64,000 nucleotides of DNA from assembly GCA_943736015.1 (NCBI GenBank), contig OX031065.1, forward strand, positions 1,991,501 through 2,055,500. Direction: 5' to 3'. This stretch comes from Tridacna crocea. Taxonomy: Eukaryota; Mollusca; Bivalvia; Cardiida; Cardiidae. The position numbers were made by a program, and so were the translations under genes. Under the pieces are notes generated by a model. That model ran no database searches. It saw only the letters and a list, made by a program, of their open reading frames with translations, and was not told where the DNA came from. Of the stretch, positions 47,125 to 59,794 are shown in pieces. Position 1 is the first letter of the stretch, and each line of letters starts with the position of its first letter.

Positions 47125-47667
47125 AAGCATTAAAATTGGTGTTATAGCACACAGTGAACATCGAGATCAGATTGATTTTTATGCACAAAGTTCATTGTTA
47201 CAACTGCCAGTGTAGATCTAGATCAAACTTTATACTATAGACAACAGTAGGTGCTACAGCAGGCCGTTAAGATCTAATTAAGACTAAAAACTAAGGCAAC
47301 ACTTAATGCTATAGCAGGGTGTGAATCGAGATCCAGCTGTATGTTAAGCACAATATCAATGACTGCAGCAGGCAATTGAGATCTTTTTCAGAATACGCAC
47401 CTAGGTTAAAGCCAAGATCAGAAGATGTCAAAAGCCAAGATCAGACTCTACCGAAGGCAAACAAAGGTTTTAAAAGTTCAGATGAAGATCGGACTATTTA
47501 TTTCTATCCAGACAAGCAATGACTTCAGCTTTTCACCCATTAATCACAATGTAGGTCAGAAGAATACTTGTGTTAAGTGTCCAACTTTAGACCTTTACAT
47601 TGAACCATTGTTCATTGTGAATTGCACGTTTCACATTGTTCATTGTCAATTGCACGTACATCTGTTA

Positions 47668-47894
47668 TCAACTCTTTACCAAACAAACACTGTTTTTTAC
47701 AACTCTGTGAAAGAGGTCTTTTGAAAACATTGTGGGAAAAGGAGAAAAATGCTGGTAACCAGCATTTTCTGCGTTTCCCACAATGTTTTCTGCTTTTCCC
47801 AAAACAAATTTCAATTTTGGAGTCACTTTAATTTTGTCGTCTGCTAATGCTTTCAGTTTGGAATAATCTAAAATTTTGTCGTTTGGTAAAGAGT
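47668..47894 (+). repeat. Family A MITE, complete
   Basis: Both end TTAAs mutated (ATCAACTC and GAGTAGG). Hairpin intact except for one extra A. Confidence 0.85.
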
Positions 47895-47896
47895 AG

Positions 47897-48640
47897 GGGA
47901 AGACAATCCTAATTGACAGGATGTACGATGGTTTCTCTACGTACATGTACATTAAATCTTTACCAAACGAAAAAAATTTAGACTGGTCCTTATTGAAAGC
48001 ACTTGCAGACGCCAAATTAAACTCAACTCAAAAATTGAAATTTGTTTCCAGCAGGGTAGAAAACATTGTGAGAAAAGGAGAAAATGCTGGTTACCAGCAT
48101 CTTCTCCTTTTCCCACAATGTTTTCAAAAGCCTCTATCTCAGGGTCGTAAAAACCAGGGATTGTTTGGTAAAGAGTTAATCCCTTTAGGCTGGTGAGCGC
48201 GACTTACTGATCTTTTGCGGAAAGCATAGATCAAGATCAGACTGTACAGAATGGGTTAAATAATAAACCAAAGACATTTGTACTTAAGGAAGACAATCCT
48301 GATTGACAGGATGTAAGATGGTTTCTCTACATACATGTACATTAGTCCCCTGTAGGCTGGTGAGCGCAACTTACTGACCTTTTGTGGACGGCATAGATCA
48401 AGATCAGACTGTACAGAATGGGTTAAATAATAAACCAAACTGGCACATTTGTACTTAAGGAAGAGAATCCTGATTAAGAAGATGTAAGATGGTTTCTCTA
48501 CATACATGTACATTAATCCCTGTAGGCTGGTGAGCGTGACTTACTGACTTTTGCGGACAACACAGATCAAGATCAGACTGTACTGGGCATACAGCCCGAT
48601 CTTGGATCAACACTGTTCGATAAGGAGAAATATTTCCTTC
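47897..48640. repeat. Tandem units of about 170 bp with family D cores
   Basis: AGGCTGGTGAGCG(C/T)(A/G)AC, AGATCAAGATCAGACTGTAC, GGATGTAAGATGGTTTCTC and ACATACATGTACATTA recur three times. The first unit is split by a family A copy. Confidence 0.85.
47952..48179 (-). repeat. Family A MITE, complete, nested in a tandem unit
   Basis: TTAA doubled. The empty version is ACATGTACATTAATCCCTGT at about 48502. Confidence 0.93.
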
Positions 48641-48733
48641 AAATATACTTTTCATACAGAAACCTTTTGGCTTTCATTATTGGTTTGACAGTTTCATGTC
48701 TTTTTTTCTCTGGCAGGATTACTATTTGTTTGT

Positions 48734-48930
48734 TTAACTCTTTACCATACGAGAAAATTTTGGACTGGTCCAAATCGAAAGCATTCGCAGACAACAAGAA
48801 AAAAAGGAGATTAAAAAATTGAAGTTTGATCTGGATAGGGTTAACAGAATTTTCTCCTCTTCCCACAATGTTTTCAAAAGACTTCTTTCTCAGGGTCGTT
48901 GAAATTCGGGATAGTGTGGTAAACAGTTAA
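48734..48930 (-). repeat. Family A MITE with deleted left stem
   Basis: GGGTTAACAGAATTTTCTCC replaces the hairpin tip. TTAA at both ends. Confidence 0.8.
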
Positions 48931-50494
48931 GTAGGCTTTGTTGGACCTTTCATGTAGGCTTTGTTGGACCTTTGTTTATGTTAGGGAATTCAACATTGCG
49001 CTTTGTAGGCTTTGTTGGACCTTTCATGTAGGCTTTGTTGAACCTTTCATTATGCTAGGGAATTCAACATTGCGCTTTGTAGGCTTTGTTCGACCTTTCA
49101 TGTAGGCTTTGTTGGACCTTTCATTATGCTAGGGAATTCATCATTTCGCTTTGTAGGCTTTGTTGGACCTTTCATGTAGGCTTTGTTGGACCTTTCATTA
49201 TGATAGGGAATTCATCATTTCGCTTTGTAGGCTTTGTTGGATCTTTCATGTAGGCTTTGTTGGACCTTTCATTATGCTAGGGAATTCAACATTGCGCTTT
49301 GTAGGCTTTGTTGGATCTTTCATGTCGGCTTTGTTGAACTTTTAATATGCTAGGGAATTCATCATTGCGCTTTGTAGGCTTTGTTGGATCTTTCATGTAG
49401 GCTTTGTTGGACCTTTCATTATGCTAGGGAATTCAACATTGCGCTTTGTAGGCTTTGTTGGACCTTTCATGTAGGCTTTGTTGGACCTTTCATTATGCTA
49501 GGGAATTCAACATTGCGCTTTGAAGGCTTTGTTGGACCCTACGTTATGCTGGAGAATTCAACAATGCCCTCTACAGGCTTTGTTGGACTTTTCATTATGC
49601 TAGGGAATTCAACATTGCGCTTTGTATGCTTTTTTGGACCTTTCATGTAGGCTTTGTTGGACTTTTCGTTATGCTAGGGAATTCAACATAGCGCTTTGTA
49701 GGCTCTGTTGGACCCTACGTTATGCTAGAGAACTCAACATTGCGCTCTACAGGCTTTGTTGGGCCTTTCGTTATGCTGGAGATTTTAACATTGCGCTTCG
49801 TAGACTTTGTTGGACCTTTCATGCAGGCTTTGTTGGACCTTTCATGTAGGCTTTGTTGGACTTTTCATTATGTCAGAGAATTCAACATAGCGCTTTGTAG
49901 GCTTTGTTGGACCCTTCGTTATGCTGGAGAATTCAACATTGCGCTTTGAAGGCTTTGTTGGACCTTTCTTTATACTAGAGATTTTAACATTGCGCTTTGT
50001 AGGCTTTGTTGGACCTTTCATGCAGGCTTTGTTGGACTTTTTTTATTATGCCAGAGAATTCAACATTGCGCTTTGTAGGCTTTGTTGGACCCTTCGTTAT
50101 GCTGTAGAATTCAAAATTGCGCTCTGCAGGCTTTGTTGGACCTTAGGTTATGCTAGAGATTTTAACATTGTGCTTTGTAGAATTTGTTGGACCTTTCATG
50201 TAGGCTTTGTTAGACCTTTCATGTAGGCTTTGTTGGACTTTTTAATGTAGGCTTTGTTGGACCTTTCGTTATGCTAGAGATTTTAACACTGCGCTTTGTA
50301 AGCTTTGTTGGACCTTTCATTATGCTAGAGATTTTAACATTGCGCTTGGTAGGCTTTGTTGGACCCTTCGTTTTGCTGGAGAATTCAACATTGCGCTTTG
50401 TAGGCTTTGTTGGACCCTTCGTTATGCTGGAGATTTTAACATTGCTCTTTGTAGGCTTTGTTTGACTTTTCATTATGCTGGAGAATTTAACATT
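48931..50494. repeat. Complex tandem array, 1.56 kb
   Basis: Two blocks alternate: GTAGGCTTTGTTGGACCTTT (about 23-24 bp with CAT) and TATGCTAGGGAATTCAACAT plus TGCGCTTT. The left part is homogeneous with GGGAATTC. The right part drifts to GGAGAATTC or AGAGATTTT. Repetitive frames (GFVGPF-type) are by-products. Confidence 0.93.
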
Positions 50495-50520
50495 GCACAT
50501 TTAGTACACAATAAAACATT

Positions 50521-50531
50521 CTGTCTCTCTC

Positions 50532-50569
<38 letters not shown>
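50521..50569. repeat. CT microsatellite
   Basis: Nearly pure CT dinucleotides after an imperfect start. Confidence 0.95.
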
Positions 50570-50572
<3 letters not shown>

Positions 50573-50614
50573 GATAGATATGGTATAAATATATAAGCCG
50601 GGCAAGTTTTGGCA

Positions 50615-50720
50615 AAAGGGGACTTTATGCACCTGTGAAAAGTATCGACCCAGGTCAGCCTGTGCAGGCTGACCTGGGCCGAAATTTTTCGCTATTAGTC
50701 AATTTTCTGTATATCAAAAG
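50615..50720. repeat. Family C palindrome
   Basis: AAGTATCGACCCAGGTCAGC and AGGCTGACCTGGGCCGAAA. Confidence 0.8.
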
Positions 50721-51995
50721 GCCATGTATGTCATGAACAAGTCGGTTGTGAAAAAAAAGAGTGAATATTATGGATCCTTTTTAAGTGATGTCTTGCTTGG
50801 TATGGTATTGCACAGAGATGCATCCCAATATTGAGGGATTGTAGTGATTAATACTTTCTCTAAAGTAGCAATGGAGAAAATGGCTTTTATTAATATACAT
50901 GTCTGAGGAAAAATCAGGCCTGTTTTAGCTCCACATTTCTCTAAACTGCTGATCATAGTTGAATGAATCGCACCAGGCAGCGTTTTATTGAGTAAACGTT
51001 TATTCAAGTTTCAAATTCAAAGTAACTGCTGTCGTCTAGAAAAGTAGTCTGTTTTTGTACCCAGGATGCCCAAATTAGATAGATTCTATTTATAGAATGC
51101 CATCAATCGGGAAATAATAAGATTCGAATTTCCTTGGGTTGTATTCACTGTCTGTTTTTAAATGGGATTTTTTAGGGTCAGTATTATGTTTGTAATCTCA
51201 CGCATTTTTTTCGTCCGTACATTCTATCATAGTAAATTATGTTCAATTGTCAGCTGTTAACGTTTCAAGGTGTCGATAATCATAGAGAAAAACAGATTTC
51301 CAGTCAGATTGGACTCCCTTTTCATTGACATTATCTTTCTGCAAACAAAAACATTTAGTCTGGCTTGTGTACTAATGTAACTCCTTTGGGAGATGTATAA
51401 ATACAGAAAAACAGATATTACTGGATCTGTTTGCTTTTTTCTTATTCCTAGTTTTTAAAGAACACCGTCAAAGGTATTTCAGAATTGACATTACACATGT
51501 TCATTCGATGTTCTTGCAAAACATTGAAAGGAATCTGTTTTCAGAGCCATTATTCTTTACAAAAATACCCATTGGCAAGAGATAGATTGCTGATGTATTT
51601 GAACCGAAGAAAATATGTATGTCACTAGTTTGATAATGGTACACCATCCAGTTTACCCTGTGTTTAATATGATAATTCGTATCAAAGGGACCTCTTAAGT
51701 TTACATGCCGTAAGATCTTCTTGAAAACACAAAAACAAAACAAAAAAAATTTTCTTGTCAGAAACGTTCTGTACGGCTACATTCAGTAATTTTCTTTTCT
51801 GTTTTTTATTTTTTTCGTTTAAATAATGGGGTGAGTTTTCTAAAAACTGGTAATTCTGTCTATTTTTATCACGTTAGATATGACGTCACTCTGATTTGAA
51901 TACGAACCGATGTTGTTGGTCATGTGACATTTCCACAAGTCTTTGAAAAGCACTGGCGCGAAATTTAAAGATATTTAAAGACGCTACATAGGCCA

Positions 51996-52335
51996 TTAAA
52001 GGTGGTCCTTCAGATTTTGGGACGAAAATTGTACAAAAATGCAAAAAAATCACTCTTATGCTCCCAAAGCCTGTTAATTTTCATTCATAAAACCCCAGTA
52101 GTCGAACACCTTTGACAGCACGAGAAATTAGAGATTTACTACAGCCCAGGCGCGAAATCTAAAAATAGCTTAAGAGGCTACGTAGGTTTTTAAGGGAACA
52201 CCACAAAAAAATTTGTTTTTTTGTAATTTTATGAATCCTAATTATTGATGATTTGTGTTATTTTTTCATATGAATTTCAGTGAGATATATTTTTTAATTT
52301 GGTGAGATGTAAAAATTCTAAATACCCATCTTTAA
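51996..52335 (-). repeat. Family G element, internally deleted, left partner
   Basis: Inverse orientation to the right partner. About 200 bases are missing from the middle relative to the 23994 copy. TTAA on both sides. Confidence 0.85.
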
Positions 52336-52877
52336 AGGTGGGTACTTAGAATTTTCGCATCACACCAAATCAAAAAATATATATATCACCGAAATTTATA
52401 TGAAAAAACAACACAAATCATCAATAATTAAGAATCATAGAATTACAAAAATATTTTTTTTGATGGAATTCCCTTAAAATGCTAGGTAGCCTCTTAAGCT
52501 ATTTTTAGATTTCGTGCCAAAAATAGAAAAATGCATTGTGGGAATGTTAAGTGACTGGCGCGTGACTAATGACGCTTAAATTCCATTACATAACAAACAA
52601 GTAATTATTTTTCATAATATCTTCTTCGGATGCTATGTTTGAAGCTTCGTCTGTGTATTTCCAGTATGTAAATGAGCGAGTTGTTCATGTAAAAATAGAA
52701 CGTGTTTCCCATCGATGTCGACCTTGGTCGTAGTAAATCTCTAATTTTTCGTGTTGTCGGATGTTTTTCGACTACTGGAGTAATATGAATGACGATTATA
52801 AGGCTTTGAGAGTATAAGAATGATATTTTTGTATTTTTGTAAACTTTTCGTCCCAAATTCTGAAGGGCCACGTTTAA
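52332..52877 (+). repeat. Family G element, full form, right partner
   Basis: Shares the central TTAA with the left partner and ends GAAGGGCCACG before TTTAA. Copy 1 of the long repeat has a single TTAA (32595-32598) here. Confidence 0.85.
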
Positions 52878-53289
52878 GGCAAGAACATAAACAATATTTT
52901 CTTATCTTTTACTTTTGTCTTTCTTCTTTACTGATAATTTTTCCAGCTACCGGTCTACACCCACTCAACTCAGACACATTTTTCCCAAGTTTGATGAGAC
53001 TATAAGTATTAAATTGTTCTCTTTTGACCATTGCTTAACCAAAAAGCAAGGCACTGTAATACTTGGTGGTGAGGACTAGATGCTTGATTTTGGTCGTTGT
53101 GCCTAACGGCAGTTGCGACAGTTTCTCACAGAAATATAATTTTTGGCGGTTTAATTTGTATAAAATGGCATTCATATAGATCTACACCCTTTTTTCTTCT
53201 TGAGACTACCACAGCAAAGTATATTGAATTGGAGGTTTGAACAGCTATCGTGGCAGGAAAGAAGACATTTTAAAGGTCAGAATTATGTT

Positions 53290-53465
53290 TTAACTCTTTA
53301 CCAAACAATACCGACTTTTAACCTTTGGAAGAAAAAGTCTTTTGAAAACATCGTGGGAACTGGAGAAAATGCTGATAACCAGCAATGTTTTTTCTACCCT
53401 TCCCAGATCAAATTTCAATTTTTCAGTCACATTTATTTTGTTGTCTGCAAATGCTTTCAATTTCA
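53290..53465 (+). repeat. Family A MITE, truncated and with right stem deleted
   Basis: Counterpart of 33012. The right stem is missing (AACCAGCAATGTTTTTTCTA). Confidence 0.8.
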
Positions 53466-53539
53466 AAAGCACCGTTGTGATAGACTACATGTGATAGAGT
53501 GATAGAGTAGCAAATAAAAGTCCGAGTCGCACTCTGTCA

Positions 53540-53890
53540 TCTCCATGATGCCTTATACCGAGCAATTTGTCTGCATGTTGCCTTATACCGAGCAATTTGT
53601 CTGCATGATACCTTATACCGAGCAATTTGTCACCGTGATGCCTTATACCGAGCAATTTGTCTCCGTGTTGCCTTATACGAGCAATTTGTCTCCGTGATGC
53701 CTTATATCTCCATGACGCCTTATAACGAGCAATTTGTCTCCACGATGCCTTATACCGAGCAATTTGTCTCCACGTTGCCTTATACCGAGCAATTGGTCTC
53801 CACGTTGCCTTTTACCGAGCAATTGGTCTCCACGTTGCCTTATACCGAGCAATTGGTCTCCACGATGCCTTATACCGAGCAATTTATCCC
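53540..53890. repeat. 30-bp minisatellite, about twelve units
   Basis: Same unit as at 33270, but about three times as many copies, with one shortened unit (TTATATCTCCATGACGCC). Confidence 0.92.
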
Positions 53891-54187
53891 ATAATTATAG
53901 ATCCCTAGCATACATTTGGTCCAAAATTTGATTGTCCCAGATCTGAGGGCTCTTTGCCGTGCAGAAAATTTACAAATAGCCAAAAGCTTCGACACATTAC
54001 ATGTCAGCCTGATCGGATTGTACAGGCTATCAGGGGTGAACACTCCTTGGATATGCATTGAGGTCTCTTTTTACAGAGCATGGGTAATTTGGTAGAAACA
54101 AACACGGTATGTATATTTATAGATACTTTATCATCTCATTTACCTCTGCTAACGTACAATGTTTTTTCGACGTAGCGGTCTTTGCTA

Positions 54188-54645
54188 GCTCTTGACCTAC
54201 TTTTAGGTACTGATAATAAATGAATGAAAAGACATTTGTGATGGGTCAAAAATGCAGATGTGTTTATTCTCAGGGTCAAATGTAGACACGTTTCTTCCAG
54301 GAACCCCTGCCTATTTGCTAGCAAATTAATACCGCACGTCTTTTTGAAAGATATCTCTTATTTTATTTCAAATTGACAATAAGCTCTCAAGATAAACTCT
54401 AATAATTTTATCTTACGTCAAATAAATGTGAGCAGCGATAAAAACAAGAGGCTTCATGTAAAATTGGTTTCAGTTGTAGAAGTACAGAGTAATCACCTAG
54501 TTTAGGTATATGATATACATGTACTATATTGGTGCACAGCCTCATATAGGGCAAAAGGTAAAGAAATATTCTGAATAAGTTTTAAATGAAGCTGAACGTG
54601 GCAACCTCTGCAAATTTTTGATATCCGATATATCATAATTATAAT
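54188..54645. other. No feature recognised
   Basis: AT-rich sequence between the long repeat and family B copies. Confidence 0.5.
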
Positions 54646-54647
54646 AT

Positions 54648-54790
54648 GGTCTGCAACATGCGAAAAGGGGCAATCGGACATTTGCATAAAGTGTTGTCTC
54701 AGATTAGCCTGCGCGGACTGCACAGGCTGATCCGAGACGACACTTTACGCAAATGTCCGAATGTCCCTTTTTGCGTGTTGAGAGCCATAT
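54648..54790. repeat. Family B palindromic MITE, short form
   Basis: An almost perfect single palindrome: CTGCAACATGCGAAAAGGGG and CCCTTTTTGCGTGTTGAGAG around CGCGGACTGCACAGGCTGAT. Confidence 0.85.
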
Positions 54791-54793
54791 AAT

Positions 54794-55070
54794 ATGGTCT
54801 GCAACACGCGAAAAGGGGCAATCGGACATTTGCATAAAGCGTTGTCTCGGATCGGCCTGCGCTGACTGCATAGGCTATTTAACAGAGACGACACTCTCCA
54901 TTCTTGTATTATTTTCTTTTTTGCACAAGACTACAGTAGGACAAAAGCAAATTTAGTCGTAAAGTGCCGTCTCGGATTATCTGCGCAGACTGCGCAGACT
55001 GATCCAAGACGACACTTTACGCAAAAAAGTTCGAATGCCCCTTTTCGTGTCTTGCAGACCATATCTAATA
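54794..55070. repeat. Family B palindromic MITE, long form
   Basis: Directly follows the short form, separated by TATAATATGG. Two cores around a GCACAAGACTACAGTAGGAC spacer. Confidence 0.85.
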
Positions 55071-55584
55071 CAAAATATTTTTTATAAATAGCATCATTTA
55101 CAAAACTTTTTTATTAGTATTGAAGAATGGAAAGCTGGAAAGCTACCCATTCTAACCCATTACGGTACAGCCATAAAATTTTACGTCTCTGCCGTTTAGG
55201 GTACTCGAAAACATGGGGGACACAGAACGATTCCCCATAACAAATAAATATTGATTGACTTACAATGCGGATCATGCTTTGGAAAAACCGTCAACTGTTC
55301 CTTTCTAAGTTTGCCTTGCTATGTTTGTAAATTCTAATAGTGCTAGAATGTCGGGCCGGCTTCGTGCATTGGCGGTTCCTTGTTTGAATCTACATAAAAC
55401 CACATGTAGCAGAACTTTAAGATTAATGAGAAATAAACACGTTTGGGCTAAAAATGACCAGTAAATAAGTGCGTAAAAAGAAAGTGCAGGAAAATAAAGT
55501 TACTTAAAACAAAAGCAGAAGTTAATACAGGTCAAGGGCTTACTTAAGAAGACAATGCATAAGAAAGTAACGGTACAATGAACA

Positions 55585-55700
55585 ATATTGGTTCTAAGAA
55601 CAAGTCAACAGGGCTCTTTTATAAGCAGGACATTAAAGTTAAAAACAGCAAGAGCAGGTCAACAGGGCTCTTCAATAAGCAGGACATTAAAGTTACAAAG
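55585..55700 (+). repeat. Local tandem duplication, about 55-60 bp
   Basis: GTCAACAGGGCTCTT(T/C) and AAGCAGGACATTAAAGTTA occur twice here and once in copy 1 of the block. Confidence 0.8.
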
Positions 55701-56070
55701 AACAATGACGATCCTTGGGATACGTCAACAGGACACATTAGAGAACAATGGAAGAGGAAAGAAAATAACCATTGATCAAGAGATTAACTACTTACAACTA
55801 AATGACAAATTTCTCTGAAAAACCGCAGTTTCTTACATGTACTCTGTACATTAATAACGGTAAAAATTTCATTGTTTCACTCAAAGCATTCAAAGTTGTT
55901 TTATATGCTTGTATAGATCAAGATCAGACGGAACAGAATGTAGAGTAGTCTGGATTTGGTTCTATGAAAATCTTACTCAACAATTAAGTGCCGTTATGAT
56001 TCAGAGAAAAATACTTTAAAAGTATAGTGGGAAAATGAGGTTTTGGTAAATCAGCAATTGATCCCTTTTT

Positions 56071-59000
56071 AGCTCACATGAGCGCAAAGTGCTCATGGTG
56101 AGCTTTCGTGATCGCACAGTGTCCGTCGTGCGTTGTCCATCGTCCACAATTTCTTTAAACATCTTCTCCTCCCAAACCATTGGGCCAATCTTGATGAAAC
56201 TTGGCAGGGATGTTCCTTGAGTAAAGCTCTACCAAAGATGCTCAAGAGATTGAATTCCAGTCATAATTCTGGTTGCCATGGCAGGTAACTAAATGGAAAA
56301 AAATAGCAAAATCTTTCAAAATCTTCTTCTCTGAAACTAGGTGTCGAGCTTTGATATTTAGTATGTAGCATCTCCTAGTAGATCTCTACCAAGATTGTTC
56401 ATATGAAGGCCCTGAGGTCAAAACTGGCCTTGCCCCGGGGATCACAAGTTTGAAAAGAAAACAAAGAAGGAAAACATCAAAAATCTTCTCTGAAACTAGA
56501 AGGGGCAGAGCTTTGATATTTGGTATGTAGCATCTACTAGTAGACCTCTACCAAGATTATTCATATGATGCTCCCGGGGTCAAAACTGGCCCCGCCCCAG
56601 GGGTCACAAGTTTGAAACAAATGAACAAAGAAGGAAACTTTAAAATTCTTCTTCTATGAAACTAGATGGAGCAGAGCTTTGATATTTATTATGTAGCATC
56701 TCCTAGTGGACCTCTACCAAGATGAAACTTCATGAAAGATGAAACTATATCATATTTGGTATGTAGTATCTCCTAGTGGACCTCTACCAAGATTGTTTAT
56801 ATGATGCCTATGGGGTCAAAACTGGTCCTGCCTAGGTGGTCACAAGTTTGAAACATAGGAACAAAGAAGGAAAACTTTGAAATTCTTCTTCTATGAAACT
56901 AGATGGAGCAGAGCTTTGATATTTATTATGTAGCATCTCCTAGTGGACCTCTACCACGATTGTTCATATGATGTCCCTGGGGTTAAAACTGGCCCCGACC
57001 TGGGGGTCACAAGTTTGAAACATAGGAACAAAGAAGGAAAACTTTAAAATTCTTCTTCCATGAAACTAGATGGAGCAGAGCTTTGATATTTATTATGTAG
57101 CATCTCCTAGTGGACCTCTACCAAGATTGTTCATATGATGCCCCTGGGGTTAAAACTGGCCCCGACCCGGGGGTCACAAGTTTTAAACATAGGAACAAAG
57201 AAGGAAAACTTTAAAAATCTTCTTCTATGAAACAAGAAGGAGTAGAGGTTTGATATTTGGTATGAAGCATCAGCTAGTTGACCTCCACCAAGTTTGTTCA
57301 CATGATGTCCTTGGGGTCCAAACTGGTCCAGCTGCGGCAGTCACAATTTCGAAACATAGGAAGAAAGAAGGAAAACTTTAAAAATCTTCTTCTCTGAAAC
57401 TTGAAGGGGCAGAGCTTTGATATTTGGTATGTAGCATCTTCTAGTGGACCTCTACCAAGATTGTTCGTATGATGCCCCTAGGGTCAAACCTGGCCCCGCC
57501 CCGGGGTCACAGGTTTAAAACATAGAAGCAAATAAGGACAACTTTAAAAATCTTCTTCTCTGAAACTAGAAGGTGTCGAGCTTTGATATTTGGTATGTAG
57601 TATCGCCTAGAAGACCTCTACCAAGATTGTTCATATGATGCCCCTGAGGTCCAAACTGGCCCTGCCCAGGGGTTCACAAGTTTAAAACATAGGAACAAAG
57701 GAGGAAAACTTTATTTTTTTTCTTTGAAACTAGACGGGGCAGAGCTTTGATATTTGGTATGTAGCTTCTCCTAGTAGACCTCTACCAAGACTGCCCCTAG
57801 GGTCCAAACTGCCCCCCTGGGGTCACAAGTTTAAAACATTGGAACAAGAAAGGAAAACTTAAAATATCTTCTTCTCTAAAACTAGAAGGTTTTGAGCTTT
57901 GATATTTTGTATGTAGTATGTCCTAGTAGACCTCTATCAAGATTGTTCATATGATGCCCCTGAGGTCCAAACTGGCCCTGCCCCGGGGGTCGCAAGTTTG
58001 AAACATAGGAACAAAGAAGGAAAACTTTAATTCTTTTTCTTTGGAACTAGAAGGGGCAGAGCTTTGATATTTGGTATATGGCTTCTCCTTCTGAACTTCT
58101 ACCAAGATTGTTCGTATGATGCCCCTAGGGTCAAAACTGGCCCCGCCCCGGTGGTCACAAGTTTGAAACATAGGAACAAAGATAGAAAACTTTAAAATTC
58201 TTCTTCTATGAAACTAGAAGGGGCAGAGCTTTGATATCTATTATGTAGCATCTCCTAGTGGACCTTTACCAAGATTGTTCATATGATGCCCCTGGGTCCC
58301 AAACTGGCCACACCCTAAGGGTCACAAGTTTGAAACGTAGGAACAAAGAAGGAAAACTTTAAAAATCTTCTTCTCTGAAATAAGAAGGAGTACAGCTTTG
58401 ATATTTGGTATGAATCATTTGCTAGTTGATTTCTACCAATTTTGTTCACATGATGTCCCTGGGGTGCAAACTGGCCCAGCGTCGGGGGTCACAAGTTTGA
58501 AACATAGGAAAAAAGAAGGAAAAATTTAAGATTCTTTTTCTTTAAAACAAAAAGTGGCAGAGCTTTGATATTTGGTATGTAGTATCTCCTAGTAGACCTC
58601 TACCAAGACTGTGCATATGATGCCCCTGGGGTCCAAACTGGCCCCGCCCTGGGGTCACAAGTTTGAAACATAGGAAAAAAGAAGGAAATCTTTAAAATTC
58701 TTTTTCTTTGAAACTAGAAGGGGCTAGGCTTTGATATTTTGTATGTAGCTTCTCCCAGTGGACCTCTACGGAGAGTGGTCGTATGATGCCCCCAGGGTCA
58801 AAATTGGCCCCGCCCCGGGGGTTACAATTTTGAAACAGGAACAAAGAAGGAAAACTTTAAAAAAATCTTCTTCTCTGAAACTACAAGGTGCAGAGCTTTG
58901 ATATTTGGTATGTAGTATCTCCTAGTAGACCTCTTCCAAGATTCTTTATATGATGCCCCTGTGGTCAAAAACTGGCCCCACCCTGGGGGTCACAAGTTTG

Positions 59001-59544
59001 AAACACAGGATCAAAGAAGGAAAACTTTAAAATTCTTCTTCTATGAAACTAGAAAGGGCAAAGCTTTGATATTTATTATGTAGCATCTCCTAGTGGACCT
59101 CTACCAAGATTGTCCATATGATGCCCTTTGGGGTTAAAACTGGCCGCTCCTCGGGGGTCACAAGTTTGAAACATAGGAACAAAGAAGGAAAACTTTAAAT
59201 TTCTTCTCCTCTGAAACAAGCAGGAGTAGAGCATTGATATTTGGTATGAAGCATCTGCTAGTTGACCTCTACCAAGTTTGTTCATATGATGTCCATGGGG
59301 TCCAAACTGGCCCACCGTCAGGGGTCACTAGTTCGAAACATAGGAACAAAGAAGGAAAAATTTAGAAATATTTCTCTCTGAAACTGGAAATCGTAGAGCT
59401 TTGATATTTCATTATGTAGCATCTTTTAGTGGACCTCTACCAAATACGATACGACGATCTTTTCAGAAAAGAAGAATTTTCATTATAGACCTTTACTGTT
59501 TAGTTCTCAGGTGAGCGATATAGGACCATCATGGTCCTCTTGTT
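56071..59544 (+). mobile_element. Family E Helentron-like element, 3.47 kb, about 18 internal tandem units
   Basis: Starts AGCTCACATGAGCGCAAAGT (hairpin), then TGATCGCACAGTGTCCGTCG, about eighteen units of roughly 170 bp (GATATTTGGTATGTAGCATC, GTGGACCTCTACCAAGATTG, GGTCACAAGTTTGAAACATA), and ends AGGACCATCATGGTCCTCTT plus GTT. The undisturbed site is at about 43884 (CCCTTTTCATCAGTGG). No target duplication beyond T residues is seen. No coding. Confidence 0.75.
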
Positions 59545-59794
59545 ATCAATGGTGTCCATCATTTACTGGGTGTAAAACAAATACAATAGAACTCGGCACA
59601 TTTGATTTGTTGTCAAAGTTGGGTTCAGAGAGTTAACCACATGAAAAAAGGGACCATCTGTGAATTCTCTACATCAATTAGATGAAAACGGATCACGTTG
59701 GTGCAGATCAATTTAGGTTGATAATTAAAAAATGATTGCATGAAAAGGTACAGTGACCTCTACCTCTTTTCATACAGAAAATATAACTGTAAGC

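Larger units (their letters stand above)
43170..47486 (+). repeat. Duplicated block, copy 1 (partner 55240-64000)
   Basis: Segments 43170-44662 and 46008-47486 match 55240-60286 and 62092-64000 in the same order and orientation. The intervening 44663-46007 differs from its counterpart. Confidence 0.85.
50824..54187 (+). repeat. Long repeat, copy 2 (partner at 31394-34130)
   Basis: Carries the family G pair at 51996-52877 and an expanded 30-bp minisatellite. It lacks the 411-bp element of copy 1. Confidence 0.9.

Noticed and set aside
48931-50494. Several open frames of 60-100 codons in the tandem array
   Set aside because: All are repeats of the array unit (GFVGPF, LCRLCWTF) in different frames, on both strands.
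53673-53931. Open frames on both strands over the 30-bp minisatellite
   Set aside because: The unit length is a multiple of three and lacks stops, which explains the frames without coding.
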